DNA from: Atopsyche davidsoni
Lineage: Eukaryota > Arthropoda > Insecta > Trichoptera > Hydrobiosidae
Direction of reading: 5' to 3'
Length of the DNA stretch: 64,000 nt
Assembly (NCBI GenBank): GCA_022113835.1
Contig: JAILWY010000010.1
Span: 3,559,501 to 3,623,500 of the forward strand
Below, in pieces: positions 49,176 to 61,238 of this stretch (position 1 is the first letter of the stretch; each line of letters begins with the position of its first letter). Under the pieces are notes generated by a model. The model worked only from the letters and a program-made list of their open reading frames with translations. It did not search any database and was not told the origin of the DNA. The translations under genes were made by a program, and so were the position numbers.

Positions 49176-52100
49176 ATCAAAGAACGAAGAAGGAAATGAG
49201 CCGCGTAAACAGATAAAATGTAGGAAATAACTAAAAATGTTTGTAAAATGGAATTCTTCCAACTACTTCTTTATTACGACTATTCTTTATAAAATATAAC
49301 ATTTAAAAGATTTTAATTTTCTGGGCAAGCGATGATATAAAATAAAAAATTAGTACACACTTACGTAATGTCTGATGTTTCGTCTTGTTTTTTTTTATAT
49401 GGTCGCGATAAATGGTTTCTCAAATTAATTCTAGCATTTTTCGGCTAAGCCATACTTTAAATTCCAGTTTTTCAAGTAGCAACGTTTTCGAGTAAACACC
49501 CAAAAAAAATAGGAAAGGCTTCTCTTTGAGACGGAGGGTGGAATTCAAATCTAAATTTTATTAAAAATGCACGGAGCGGGTTTTGCGATTCGCCCTTTAC
49601 CTGTTGTTTTATCATTCCGCTTGTTCAAAATTTACTAAAAGACTTTTATATGTTTACTTTTCTAAAATTTAGCTTTTGATCATTTTAATGCCTTGACCTA
49701 ATTATCAAAAAAATGTCATTCTTAAAAAATTAGGTCAATATAATATGATCTAGAGCTGAATACTTCAAATCAAAAAATATTATATTTACATTTATTATTT
49801 TCACATTTGTCATATTCGCAAGTTCACTTATGCATCTTCAGATATATTTGCATGTATACTACTCGTATTATAAAATAAACTTCCCAAAGTAATGTCTGCA
49901 CTGATGACCTCAGAAATATTATTTCATCCAAAATATTTTAACGTAGTCTAAACTTCATTTCAATTTTATCGCTTTCTTTTCATATATTTGTTTTTTCTAA
50001 AGTAATCAGTAAAGCTGTTATAAGAGTATTTTTGTATGAAATATTCATTCTATATTTATAACAACTCTCGACTTATACGTTCACCTGTATTACAGACACG
50101 TGCTCATTTTTTTGTATCAAAAAAATATTTTTATTTTATTTTTTAAATTGCTAATAATAGCTTTGAATAATCTTTATGTTCCTGTTCTTCAGACATCGCA
50201 TAAAACAGATCGTATATTCTGCTGTGTTATTACAAGCCCTAGTACATAGTTTTCGTTACGAACTATTTGTTACTATAAGTACACAAAACGACTTCAAGTT
50301 ATAAATTTATTTAAGCATACAAAATTTTCGTAACCTTTGGAGCATACTTTGCTTATTTTGTTTATGATTTGAAAACGGATATCATTGATCTGAAAAATAT
50401 AATAAATCCACGAAGATATGCAATGTACCAAAATCTATTGATACATTAAAAACTAGATTCCTTGTCATATGAAAATCAAACAGTATTTTTTTGTGTTTTA
50501 ACTTGTGAAAACTTTTTCAGTTGCCTGGTCTATTTATTTTACTTTTCTCTAGTAATATACTAATTTTGAAATTACCGAAAATTGTTTTATTATTCAAAAT
50601 TAATATAATGTATGAAATGAGTCCATCCCTTCAGTTTTAATTTTCATTCCTCGAGTGGATGACATCCGAACTCAGACGCTCTGACAACGTTGTAACTTCC
50701 GTAACAATACCTTTTTAGAAATATGGTAAGTCCCAGGGGAAAAAGCAGTTGAAAGCATTCAGAACAATAGAAATGCAGCATCTCGATACATATCAACGAG
50801 TATTAAGTTTGATATGCATACGGAAATCACAAATCACAAACAAAACTGTAGAAGGTTTCCGGTCGTATTTTTTATTTTTTTTAAGCAAGACAAAATTTAA
50901 AATATAAAAATACTTCAAAATATTCGAGCCACATATGGCATGGGATGTAAAATTTGGTTACAGCAGAATCAGGAGGCAATTGTGATTATGTTTTCTGAAT
51001 GTTTTATGATAAATACATTTTAAAAAATAGCCATCAAAATATAAATCCAATTTTTTTCACACAGAATCTGTTCTGAGCAAATAAACAGACCTTCATTAAT
51101 TTTAGTTACAAAACTAGTAAACTCTACCATTAAATTTCGCATAAATCAATCTTTAAAATGGCAGTGTTTACTAAATACAAGTGCTTTATTTATATTGCAA
51201 ATTAAAAAGTAAGTCTAAACTTTTTTTTGTTTGCATAGTTTTCGAGAGACCTGAATTTAAAGCATATCCTAAAGCTATGCTTTTTTACGAATAAATTCGT
51301 AGAATTATTATTTTTAATAATGAAAATTGAATATTTCAAATCAATTTATTCATACAAAACGTTTTTATGTTTTCATAAAACTTATTCAAAATGGCCAATT
51401 TCGACGATAACAAAAAATCGACGATAGAAAATAAAATCCATTTTTCCCAATAAAAGCCGTTTTATATATCTGACTTACAAAGCCGTATAAATTTTTTGTT
51501 TAAAAAATAAACTTATGATCATTTCATTAACTTTACATATCAAAAATAGATCTGTTTACGTATTCAACGATATTTATTTCAAAAAACATATTTTTCTATA
51601 TAAATGATTTATGTTTACATGATCCTGAAATTTAATACAGCCAATAATTTAAACAGAATTTTTCATATTTTCAACATCTCAGGGTTACCCTAATTAACAA
51701 AATTAATTTACATTATTTTTAATTTAAAAGAAAACTATAAACAGGAGACATGCAATGGAGTCGGGAATAATAACATCTCACCCTAAAATGAGGGCTGTAA
51801 AAAAATCCGTCGATAAATTTGCTGGTCCATAAGTAAGAAAACAAGGTTCAAGGAGTTCCGTTTTAAAGCTTTGTAGCAATATTAAGAAAGGAGATGTAAA
51901 ATCTTTGCCAAAAGAAAATTTTGCACAGAACAATTTAAGATCATAAACTCTGATGAAACTCCATAATGTCATCCAATATCAAGAGTACAATTACGCAAGT
52001 AATTGAAACAAAACCAACTTTAATTCTTCTTCATGTTATTCAGAGTCACTTGCTAAACCAGGCGTATGAAAAAAAAAACGTTGTTTCATGACGTCATCAT

Positions 52101-52585
52101 CCTTTTTACATTTAATGTTATACATAAAGCTGGTATTTAAAACAAGGTATGACTTTTTTGCGTAAATTTAGTATTTAGGTTAATAATTACGATACAGTCA
52201 GTATTGCGGACAAAGCACCATATTTTTTCAAAATTTGTTTTGTAAAATGACAATATTGAATTTATAAATATATTCATTACAAAATGTGACATTCGTTAAC
52301 ATTTAAATTAATAATGAATTGCGTGAATATTGACCGTGTTTAATTTTTTATTTATTAATCTGCGGTTTTCAAAAATATCTTAAACTTGAAAATGTCCGAT
52401 GTAATCAAGGAATTTTTAAAAAATAAATATTCTCAAATACAATTCACTAATTTACGATTGCATTGCAACAATTTACGAACGTAAGACTATTCTATTTTAA
52501 GTAAATTATTCTAAAGAGACCTACTCGACGATTCTTTCTAGAAGTCTAGAATTTGTTGCTTGTGGTAATAACATTTGAAATACAC
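49176..52585. other. AT-rich intergenic DNA
   Basis: Nothing recognised. Confidence 0.6.
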
Positions 52586-52589
52586 AGAG

Positions 52590-52900
52590 GATTACTAAGA
52601 TCTCGAGTCTCGAGTATGAAAAATGGACCCTTGACAGCATCAAGCATAAAATCCTGACCCGCATGTATGGGCCGATAAAAGAAAAAGAAAACACCAGAAC
52701 GCTGAGCTTTATGCTTTGTGCCGGAAGGACGCCAACGAACTTTAAAAAAAAAGCAGTCATTGGCAAGTCAATAAAAATTTGCAGACTGCACTGGCTATGT
52801 CATCTTCACAGCAAGATGCAGGTGTGATACTGGCAAATCGAAGATGAGATGGGTGGATCGTGTGACTGCCTGCGTATATTCAGAAACAAAGCCTGAACTC
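52590..52900 (+). pseudogene. Second LINE family, reverse transcriptase C-terminal remnant
   Basis: Broken plus-strand frames give KHKILTRMYGPIKEK, IKICRLHWLCHLHSKMQV and KSKMRWVDRVTACV. These correspond to the ILRRIYGP, IGRLRWxGH and RRWxD blocks that follow the palm domain in a common insect LINE type. It differs from the FGHIFRN family. Several frameshifts; no intact product. Confidence 0.6.
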
Positions 52901-53033
52901 ACCACGGACTATTGCGTCAAAAATTATGATGATAAAACTCCTGCTAGATACCTACATATATATATCAACAAAAAAAAATAAAATATATATATAGAATCGG
53001 TAATGGAGTAGTGAACTTGCTGAAAGTAAGCTT

Positions 53034-53270
53034 GCTGCAGAAGGAGTATCAGATCTAAACCCCAGAGCTTTGTAAGGCAGGGATTATATAATAATGCTAT
53101 TGGGCAGCAGCAATACGCAGACTTTACCTTCGATTATAAAACTGCGGTTTAGAAGGACCCGGGGACCCACTACACTATTTTACCTAAAAAAACCATGATC
53201 ACTGGCTCAGCATAAGTGAAATAGTCGTCAACCTCCCCTGAGGAGAGACACCCGAAGAAGAAGATATATA
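53034..53270 (+). repeat. Dispersed repeat copy 2 running into a LINE 3' end
   Basis: 53034-53222 matches 48553-48725. It is followed by TCAACCTCCCCTGAGGAGAG, then GAAGAAGA and TA repeats, the same 3' terminus as at 48839-48875. Confidence 0.55.
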
Positions 53271-53345
53271 TATATATAAATATACATATATCTTCACTTA
53301 TATATATCTTCTTCTTCGGGTGGCTCTCCTTTATATATATATACA
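53262..53345. repeat. Tail-to-tail inverted LINE ends with TA repeats
   Basis: GACACCCGAAGAAGAAGATA (ending about 53264) is mirrored by its complement at about 53304-53330, with TA-rich sequence between. Two 3' ends of the same family face each other. Confidence 0.5.
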
Positions 53346-53639
53346 TTCAGCTTTATAAATGACAGATTTACTCATAAAAATGAAAGTATAAAGTCATTAT
53401 GTTACTCTATATTATATACACAATTATCGTGAAGTTTAATTTATAATTGTATTACTATTATTTATAAAAATAATTCTTATTACAATGTAGGTATCTTGTA
53501 TAAAAAACTAGTTTAAAAAATTATTTCAAACCTGATATGATTTTATAAAAATTAGATTCGTTAGGGTTTTATGTTACTAATGTAAAAAGTGTTATTATTT
53601 TTTTTAATTCAAGAAGTTAAACAAAGTCAACATACGAGG

Positions 53640-53725
53640 TTATATTGATAGGTAAGTGGTCAGGACTATCGACTCGTAAGAATTCACTGTGCTCTCCATA
53701 GTGACAGGACTGAAATCCCCAACTG
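53640..53725 (+). repeat. Weak tRNA-like remnant
   Basis: TAAGTGGTCAGGACTATCGA resembles a D-arm and anticodon region; a degenerate B box (GACTGAAATCCCC) follows. Probably an old SINE. Confidence 0.2.
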
Positions 53726-53935
53726 AAGTAAATGTACTCCTGACTTAATTTTTATGTGTTTTTATCTGTACAAATGTACAACTGTACAATGAAAAACATT
53801 GAAATGTTAATTAATAAAATGTTGCACAATCAGTAAAACACAAAAACATCTTCCAAAATTTAGTTTTGTTTTTATGTATGTCAATCATAAAAAACTATTT
53901 AACAAGGCTTAACATAAAATGTAGTTTATCTATCT

Positions 53936-53943
53936 ATCTAGTA
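53936..53943. repeat. hAT target-site duplication, left
   Basis: ATCTAGTA, identical to 54447-54454. Confidence 0.85.
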
Positions 53944-54446
53944 CAGCAACCAGCAAAGTGCGGCTCTTTGGCCCCTTAAGTGCGGCTCTGGCACAAATAT
54001 CCCCGGGTATTATTTTTAATCGCGTAAGACCTGGAAAAGGAAGACATGGTCATCTTCAACGCCTGAAAAAACTCACGTTTGCTGTTCTTTCCTTTTTCTG
54101 GTTCTACATATTTATGTGAACAATCGTTTTCATGTGTGAAGAGTAAACTGAGAAGTCGTCTTATCGATAAGAACCTGGAATAGAAGCCTAAAATTAACAA
54201 TATACAAAACGGACTTACTTAAACTTTCCAAGGAGATGCAACGACGTTGTTCGTTTTAAATGTTTGTCAGTCATAATAAGTAAATAAATAAAGAAATCTA
54301 GTTTTATTCAGTATACCTGTAATTTAATGAAGTGTTAAGTTATAATAGAGGTTTGTTAAATCAATAAACAGATTTGGCTCTCAGCTTTTTTTTTATATTG
54401 TAATGTACATATTTGGCTCTTTGGTTAATAAGTTTGCCGACCCCTG
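53944..54446. mobile_element. Non-autonomous hAT element with 8-bp target duplication
   Basis: Starts CAGCAACCAGCAAAG and ends GTTTGCCGACCCCTG, giving imperfect terminal inverted repeats of the CAG...CTG type (CAG and GCAAA shared in register). ATCTAGTA lies immediately outside both ends (53936-53943 and 54447-54454), an exact 8-bp duplication, diagnostic of hAT transposition. GGCTCTTTGG recurs inside both ends. Length is 503 bases. A 74-codon frame inside (54200-53976, minus) is not recognisable as transposase. Confidence 0.85.
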
Positions 54447-54454
54447 ATCTAGTA
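54447..54454. repeat. hAT target-site duplication, right
   Basis: ATCTAGTA, identical to 53936-53943. Confidence 0.85.
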
Positions 54455-55238
54455 AGATATATATTTTTAATATATAGAAATAGTTTGCTGCATACATAGA
54501 GAGTGCTTTGTGTTTCAATGCATACAGATTAATAATTATAACCAATGTGCAGAATTGGATTTTACATCCTACCGGCTATTGCTCTAATAGGAGAATGATT
54601 TCTTTTCTTCTCTCTTATACAAATAATCATGTATTACTTATGATATAACCTTTCTTTATTTATTTACGTGATCATTTCATTATCAAAGATGTGCATTTCA
54701 AACTGATACATACTTTTTTTAATTTAAAGTCTTATTGATAATAAGAGTTCACAAGCATGCGACAAAATCATTATGAAATGAGTCAGAGGAAAATTTATCC
54801 CTGGTAATTTCAGCTGTGAAAATGTTTTATAAGCGGTGCTTATCCGTCTTTCCGTGTTTTCCTGTAACAACTCGTTTCTTCTAATTTATCTCCTGGTAGA
54901 AGTCTGAACTGCTTTTAAAATAATCTCATCATGATCCTTAAGTTTCATCAACCTTAGCGCATAGCCATAATGTCTTCTACTGTCATTACGATGTCTCCAG
55001 ATTGCAAAATTTGGAATATTTGTATGCAACAGTTTGACACCGATTTTGAGTAAAATTCCCAATAACTGATTCCCATTATCATGAAATTTTCCTTGAAAAC
55101 AGCTCTAGTACCTGAGCCAAAACATTCAATCAACTAACAAAACTTACGAAACCCTTTGTCTCTAGGCATGGAGCGGCATCATACAGGAGCAGAGGAAAAA
55201 AATAATAAAATAAAATACAGGTTTTGAGGAATATCTCA
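54455..55238. other. Intergenic DNA between the hAT element and citrate synthase
   Basis: No gene. About 45 bases at 54563-54610 resemble 30628-30675. A weak match to the GTCCCAGTACCGGGAC-type motif lies at 55098-55125. Confidence 0.5.
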
Positions 55239-55995
55239 TTTATTTTTTGTATCTATACGTATTGTCGATTTGTTTTTTTTAATTGATTGTTCATCTACCA
55301 TCAATTAGAAACAAACAACTACTGGATAACACTTTTGGTTTCACATTTTATTTGGCATAGTGTATGAGCTTAAATAACACAAAAAATGTATTACTATCCT
55401 ACAACTTTTTCTTTAAATAAATTATTGAAACTATTATTTAATAAATATTGAATAACAACATGTTCCACCTACACTAGTTGGTTATCCTTGGTGTTTCCAG
55501 TGTTCACATGGTAAAGTATCTATGGTCATGTTTCTATTAAAATTGATATTTATATAATAATAACAAAATCAAACATGTCTAATAATTATATAAAGGTATT
55601 ATCGCAAAAAGCAAATATCACTTCTTTATTGAATGTGCCAACTTCAACATGAAAGAAATTATGCAAGACTTGCAAAGTGTCAACATCTTGATCTAAGACT
55701 ATTGATGTGGTGATAATGTTACTACCATAAAAATAAACAACAATAAATCTTTGTCACCTAAAAGGCTTTTATGGAAAAGAGAAATGGTAATAAATATTTC
55801 AATAGAAAACTATAAGATACCAATAAGAATTAACACCCAGACGAATATAAGAGAATGAGTGTAGATGTCAAAATATACAAAAAATTACACATGCAAAATT
55901 TCTTGCAGATTAATATATAAGTATTTAAATATTAAGTCTAAATGTATATTTTAAATCTTAGGGCATTTGATTATCTCTCGTCTCATAAGTACTGA
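55239..55995 (-). other. Citrate synthase 3' untranslated region with candidate poly(A) signals
   Basis: Sequence downstream of the citrate synthase stop codon. AATAAA occurs on the minus strand at 55630-55625, 55352-55347 and 55244-55239. The first is followed after about 15-20 bases by a T-rich stretch and would give a UTR of about 370 bases. The last is followed by a strongly T-rich run and would give about 750 bases. Which is used cannot be decided by eye. Confidence 0.5.
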
Positions 55996-58900
55996 TTAGG
56001 CTTTAAGCATTTTCACAAGGTGGTCTGTGGAGAAGGACTTGGGTCGCTCAATGGGGAAGCCGAGGGCGCGAGACCACACCAGCTGAGCCAACACGCCGAG
56101 GGCTCGGGATACTCCGAACAACACTGTATAGTAGTTCATTTCCTTCATTCCATAATACTGAAAAATAAATAAAAAATACATATTACATGTCTCTTTCAAT
56201 TCATTTGCAGACATTTTTAGTCCTATCTTAGTTGTGTGGAAGAACATTTTATATTTGATATTTAAATATATTTTTAAAAAAAATTACCTGCAGAAGAACT
56301 CCAGAGTGTGCGTCCACATTGGGCCAGGGGTTCTTGACCTTTCCCAGCTCGGTGAGAATTGGAGGCACTACTTTGTAGATATTTGATACAAGGTTAAAGA
56401 GCTTGTCATCGGGCAGATGCTTCAGGGCAAACTCTCTCTGGCACGTGTACCTATAAATAAAAGAAAAATTTGCATGAAACCTATGAACTGATTCAACGGT
56501 GAGCAGTGAGCTCAAAATCTAATAAAGCTCTTTTATTTATTGAATATAAAATAAAGTAAATCAAATAACATTCAGTTTATAGTTTAAAAAAGTTGAAACT
56601 AGATCTGTTCTATCAACACTCAGGGTAAGCAGAAGTTATGCCCGAATGAGGTCTGACTTGTCACTACACCGACGGAATTCGTACCTGAGTAACATTCGGA
56701 CAAAACTGTCAAGTGATTGATGAATCGAATGCCACTAATTTTAAAAGTAGGGTAACATTAGATCATATAACATACCTAGGATCAGTTTTTCTCAGCACAG
56801 CGTGACCATAACCAGGAACTACTTGTCCTGATTTCAGTGTCTTCCAGATGAAGTCCTTCAGTTGGTCTACTGTTGCATCATCACCGATTTGTTTACGTAA
56901 CTTTTGCAACCATACGAGTACCTAAAACCAATTTTCAACCTTATAGATATATATTTATGTGATCTTCTTCTCAAACTGAATTAACATAAACACATTGTAA
57001 GATTTAGACTATGTTTTTTTCTGTAATAAGTAGTCTTCATTGATAATAACATATTCCACAAAATCTTTTAAATTAACTTTAAAACATTGTTTACCTGTAT
57101 AATATTTATCAAGTGAATAATTTTACTTATGTGATCAAATTAACATTTTATCTTCATCGCCTAAACATTGTTTTAACAATTTGGTTTTTATCGGCAAAAT
57201 TTATCTTTACGAAAAATAAAATGCCAAAACAAAAGCACTAATTAATATTTGTTCATAAATGCTCACCTCCTGGTTGGCCAAGCCGTGAAGAGGTCCTGCG
57301 AGGCCGTTCATGCCAGCAGCAAATGACAGGAAGGGATCGCTCAGGGCGGAGCCCACTAAGTGAACTGTGTGGGCAGATACATTGCCACCCTCGTGATCAC
57401 TAAAAATAAACGCAGCAAATACTTATTAATGCGCCAGCGCCAATACTATTCATGAAAGTAAATGCAACTGATACAAACATACTGTATACGTTATAAAATA
57501 ATGAGATGTTATATTTTATCTATGCAGATCATCAATAAATAATAAGCAAATTGCAAAAAAACCTTTAAAAGAGAAGCTACACACATCAGATACATTAATA
57601 GGGACATTGAATCATAGTTTTTTACACCAGATTAATTTCCTGATCTGAAAAATGTATATGTTCAAATAAGTTGGTATTGAAAACAATACTTTTTGAATCA
57701 GTACCTATACATCAAAAACACTGTAAAATTTTATTAAACAACATAAAATTACAAGTTATCAAAATTGTTTATGATAATTGTCAATTTTTAAACTTTTTTA
57801 CATGATTATTTTATTTTAAATTATTCCAACTAATACAATCAGCTTACAGCACCAAATACGCAAATTAAGCATACCTTATAATATAAACGTTAAGTGATAT
57901 TTTTATTTTTTATTCGCAGAGCTAAAAATACATTATTTCGCCACGCAAGGATAGCTTTAGGTTTTAAAAAAAAGTTTATATTTGCCGTTCAGTTCTTTAT
58001 TTTCTTTACAATTTGATGTACAGTAAATATTATAGCCTGTGTTGAACTATGGTTTAAAAAATATGATCAGAAAACTTATATGTATTTTATTGGTGATTAC
58101 TATAGTTTAACACGAAGCTTTACATTATTTGAATAGTTAAATTATTTTCAATATAATACCACAGTTAATATCAATTACAACTAATCAAATATAACATAGT
58201 TGATATAAAAATACATATAAAATGACTTTGGTTCTTTAAAAATAATTTTAAAATAATAATTTTTTATATCTCTGAAATCACATTGATATCCAGACAAATA
58301 CATTTGATGTTTGATCTGAATAATTTGTATATTTGGTGCTTGTCTTCACATATAAAAGTAATATGAATACATATATCAGATTAATTACGTTAATTATTTA
58401 AGGTTTACGTTTATTTATTATCAGTCTCATCATTGTATAACTTTTACAGTATATCTTAACAGTATATAGGAGTCTATAATTATCACAGAAATTGACTGGA
58501 AATACTTTAATAATATTTGGTAATACATTGTAAATCTACTGGCTACCAGTCTTGTTTAAGTCTTTTTAATTATTATAAAGGCTTTTTTATAATGTTTCTT
58601 ATTTTTTAACTACTCAATACAGTCCAAGCTCGCTAATGGAATTAAATAACGACTAATATATATTTTTCTTTTTATTTAATATCAACTCTTGTTATTTAAC
58701 GATGACAAGATTCATTATACCAACGATTTCAATCAGATAATGGATACTTCATAATCAGATTACTATATAATCTAGCTAATGAGATTACTTGAATTGAATT
58801 GCCATTCAAACTTAAAAACAGGACGTTATGAAACTTCTTTATATCAACTGGCTAATGATATCAAGTAAAAGGAAATGGCCTTGCAAAATACATGCAGAAA

Positions 58901-61238
58901 CTCACAGAAAATTAAACTAAACATTGATTTATGAGACCAATGTAAAGATACTAGATGAGGTGATAGTAAATTAATTATACATAAGGATTTATCAAATGGT
59001 GTTATTGTAATACCTGTACCAAATGCAGGATTTCAGACTTTCAAGGACCTCGAAGTTAACACGGGGGTTTGACAAGGCAAAAAACAAAGTAGACGTGTTG
59101 ATTTATGTTTTTTTTTTTTAAAGTGAACATGCACAAGGTTTCAAATTTAATTCAATGAATAGATAATTTCTAAAAAATGTTGTGTATTTCATAAATCCAC
59201 TAATGAATATGTGAGAATTGGCCTGGTTTCACTGTATACAATTATCGAGCTTGTACTGTATTAATACAATTTATTTTTAATGGGTGCTTTATAAAAATTA
59301 TTTCAGATCCAGAAGTGTTTAGACAACTACACCTAATTGAGGGAAAAATACTCTTTTCATGTAAATAATGAATTCTTTAAAATACCTGTGGATGGTAAGG
59401 TACAATCTCATGAGTTCTGTGAATTCAGGATTGTCATATCCCAGCATTTGGGTGAAATTGGCTGACCAATCTTTGTTGGTGTCAATAGCACCAATTCCCT
59501 TGCCGTCTCTGTAGGTGTTTCGGTAAATAGAAGCAGCAACAACAGGAAGCTTGGCAATCAGGTCCATGGAATCTTCATAGACATACTAAATAAAATTTAA
59601 AAAATCAGCATTTAAAAATTGTTTTGAACTCTAATGATAAAAAATATTTTTGCGAATATATCAAATAGTCAAAAGATGGGTATTTGCTAGGCAAAGAAAA
59701 AACTTTATTTGATGACATACATTCATTCTAATAGATTTTCAAAACTATATACAATTAACGTTTCTTTTATCTACTTATAGAATAAAACTTCTTTCTTTGG
59801 GGAAATTTCTTTTATTCAATATTTCTCAACTTGAAGTTTATTAGTAGTACTTGACTAATATCCTCAATTGACTAAATAACGAGATTATTATTGAGATATA
59901 GCTTTTTATTTAATATAAAAAGTGTATCGCCTTTAAGCATTTTTTGCAATTTATATTCAAAGACTATCGTAAGACTTAACCCGTACATACTTTTAATTAC
60001 TTATATAATCAAGTCAATATCATTTAAATGAATATATTTATATAATAACAAATAGAGAGAAACATCATTGACCGATTTAAAATGCTAAACAATTTTATAT
60101 GTACAAATCATAGACGGAAAATTTTATTTGTGAAAGATTAGTGTTATATTTCAATAGTACTCAATAGTAAAATCACAGGGATTTTCTTTTTTGTGACATT
60201 TTGGTTCATGAAAATATTTCTGTGAGCTTATTAAATTTAAAAATAAATTTGTTTATGTTTATTTCATTCTTATCAGAAATCGATAGATTCTACAACTAGA
60301 TAGTAATTCTTACCTCCCAATACTTGGACTTGTGAACTCCCTCGGAGTAAGCTTTGGCAAACTTACTCTCGCTGTTTAAAGCAGTAATGGCACAGGAGAA
60401 TTGAGACATGGGATGGACCTTATTGGGCATATTGTTCAGGAGAGTTACAACGTGCTGTGGGAGTTCAGCTCTGCATAGAAAATTAAAATATATATGTAGT
60501 TAAAAATACTATAGCTCAAAATGACATAAAGATAGAAACATCAAGAGTATGAAATATCATTAATAATACACACCTGTTAGCCCATTCCTTGGACATGGCC
60601 TTGACTTGAGCCTCAGTTGGAACTTCACCGGTGATCAGAAGCCAGAAGAGTCCCTCTGGAAGAGGTTCCTGACCACCAGGGGCTTTAGGCAGAACCTTCT
60701 GGCAATCGGGAATGGTTAAACCACGGAAACGGATCCCCTCATCTGGATCTAGCACGGATGTGTCACAGATCAGACCCTTCACTCCCCTCATGCCTCCGTA
60801 CATCTGTAATTTAAGAATATATAATTATTTTTTCCATATTTTTACATATTGTAATATAAAAACCTTACTAGACATACACACTTATATTATCATCATATCT
60901 AAAGTGCAGAATCATCAGCAAAAAAACAGAAAATCCAAATTTATATATCAAGTTGATAGTCATGAGAAGTCTATCCAAGTTGATAAATTTAATAATAGGT
61001 CAGAATTCAGAAATAAGACCCACTCTCATCTCATGACGTGGTCAGATTCAACTAATGAAACAGCTGATGTCAATACCATGTCCACAGTTGTCTCCCCCAG
61101 CTTGTGGGCTCCATGTGCCTTTCTGAAGTTCTTGACGCGCTCTTGTTCAAGTGGGATCTTCTCTTGCAGAATGGCCTTCAGATCAGTGGACTCGGCACTC
61201 AGTTTGCGCAATAGCACAGATAATGATGGCACCACCTT
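55996..61238 (-). CDS. CS: Citrate synthase, mitochondrial (8 coding exons; first exon not in window)
   Basis: Condenses acetyl-CoA with oxaloacetate to citrate, the entry step of the TCA cycle, in the mitochondrial matrix. Coding exons on the minus strand: 61238-61077, 60803-60574, 60470-60314, 59585-59386, 57399-57267, 56921-56776, 56450-56288, 56157-55996 (stop TAA 55998-55996). Every intron starts GT and ends AG and all phases match, giving 450 residues. Residue 15, after LLRKLS, aligns with the mature N-terminus of pig heart enzyme, so numbers run 14 higher here. Seen: oxaloacetate-binding SDHEGG, catalytic His in GPLHG (His274 of pig), His in GYGHAV (His320), Asp in NVDAHSG (Asp375), and the tail ERPKSFSTD. 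Spacing between the catalytic residues equals that of the pig enzyme. Family members are about 465 residues, so roughly 15 N-terminal residues are missing. No ATG exon joins in frame before the window ends. Identity is by recalled family sequence and is very secure. Confidence 0.97.
57400..59385 (-). other. Largest internal citrate synthase intron
   Basis: This 1,986-base intron lies between the exon ending in LYLTIH and the exon beginning DHEGGN. It is plain AT-rich sequence; I see no nested gene, tRNA or recognisable transposon. The other introns are 130, 325, 345, 728, 103 and 273 bases long. Confidence 0.85.

Noticed and set aside
55098..55125. Possible fourth hammerhead-like motif (AGCTCTAGTACCTGAGCC)
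   Set aside because: Helix is short and imperfect, GAAAC is CAAAAC, and no CTGATGA precedes it.
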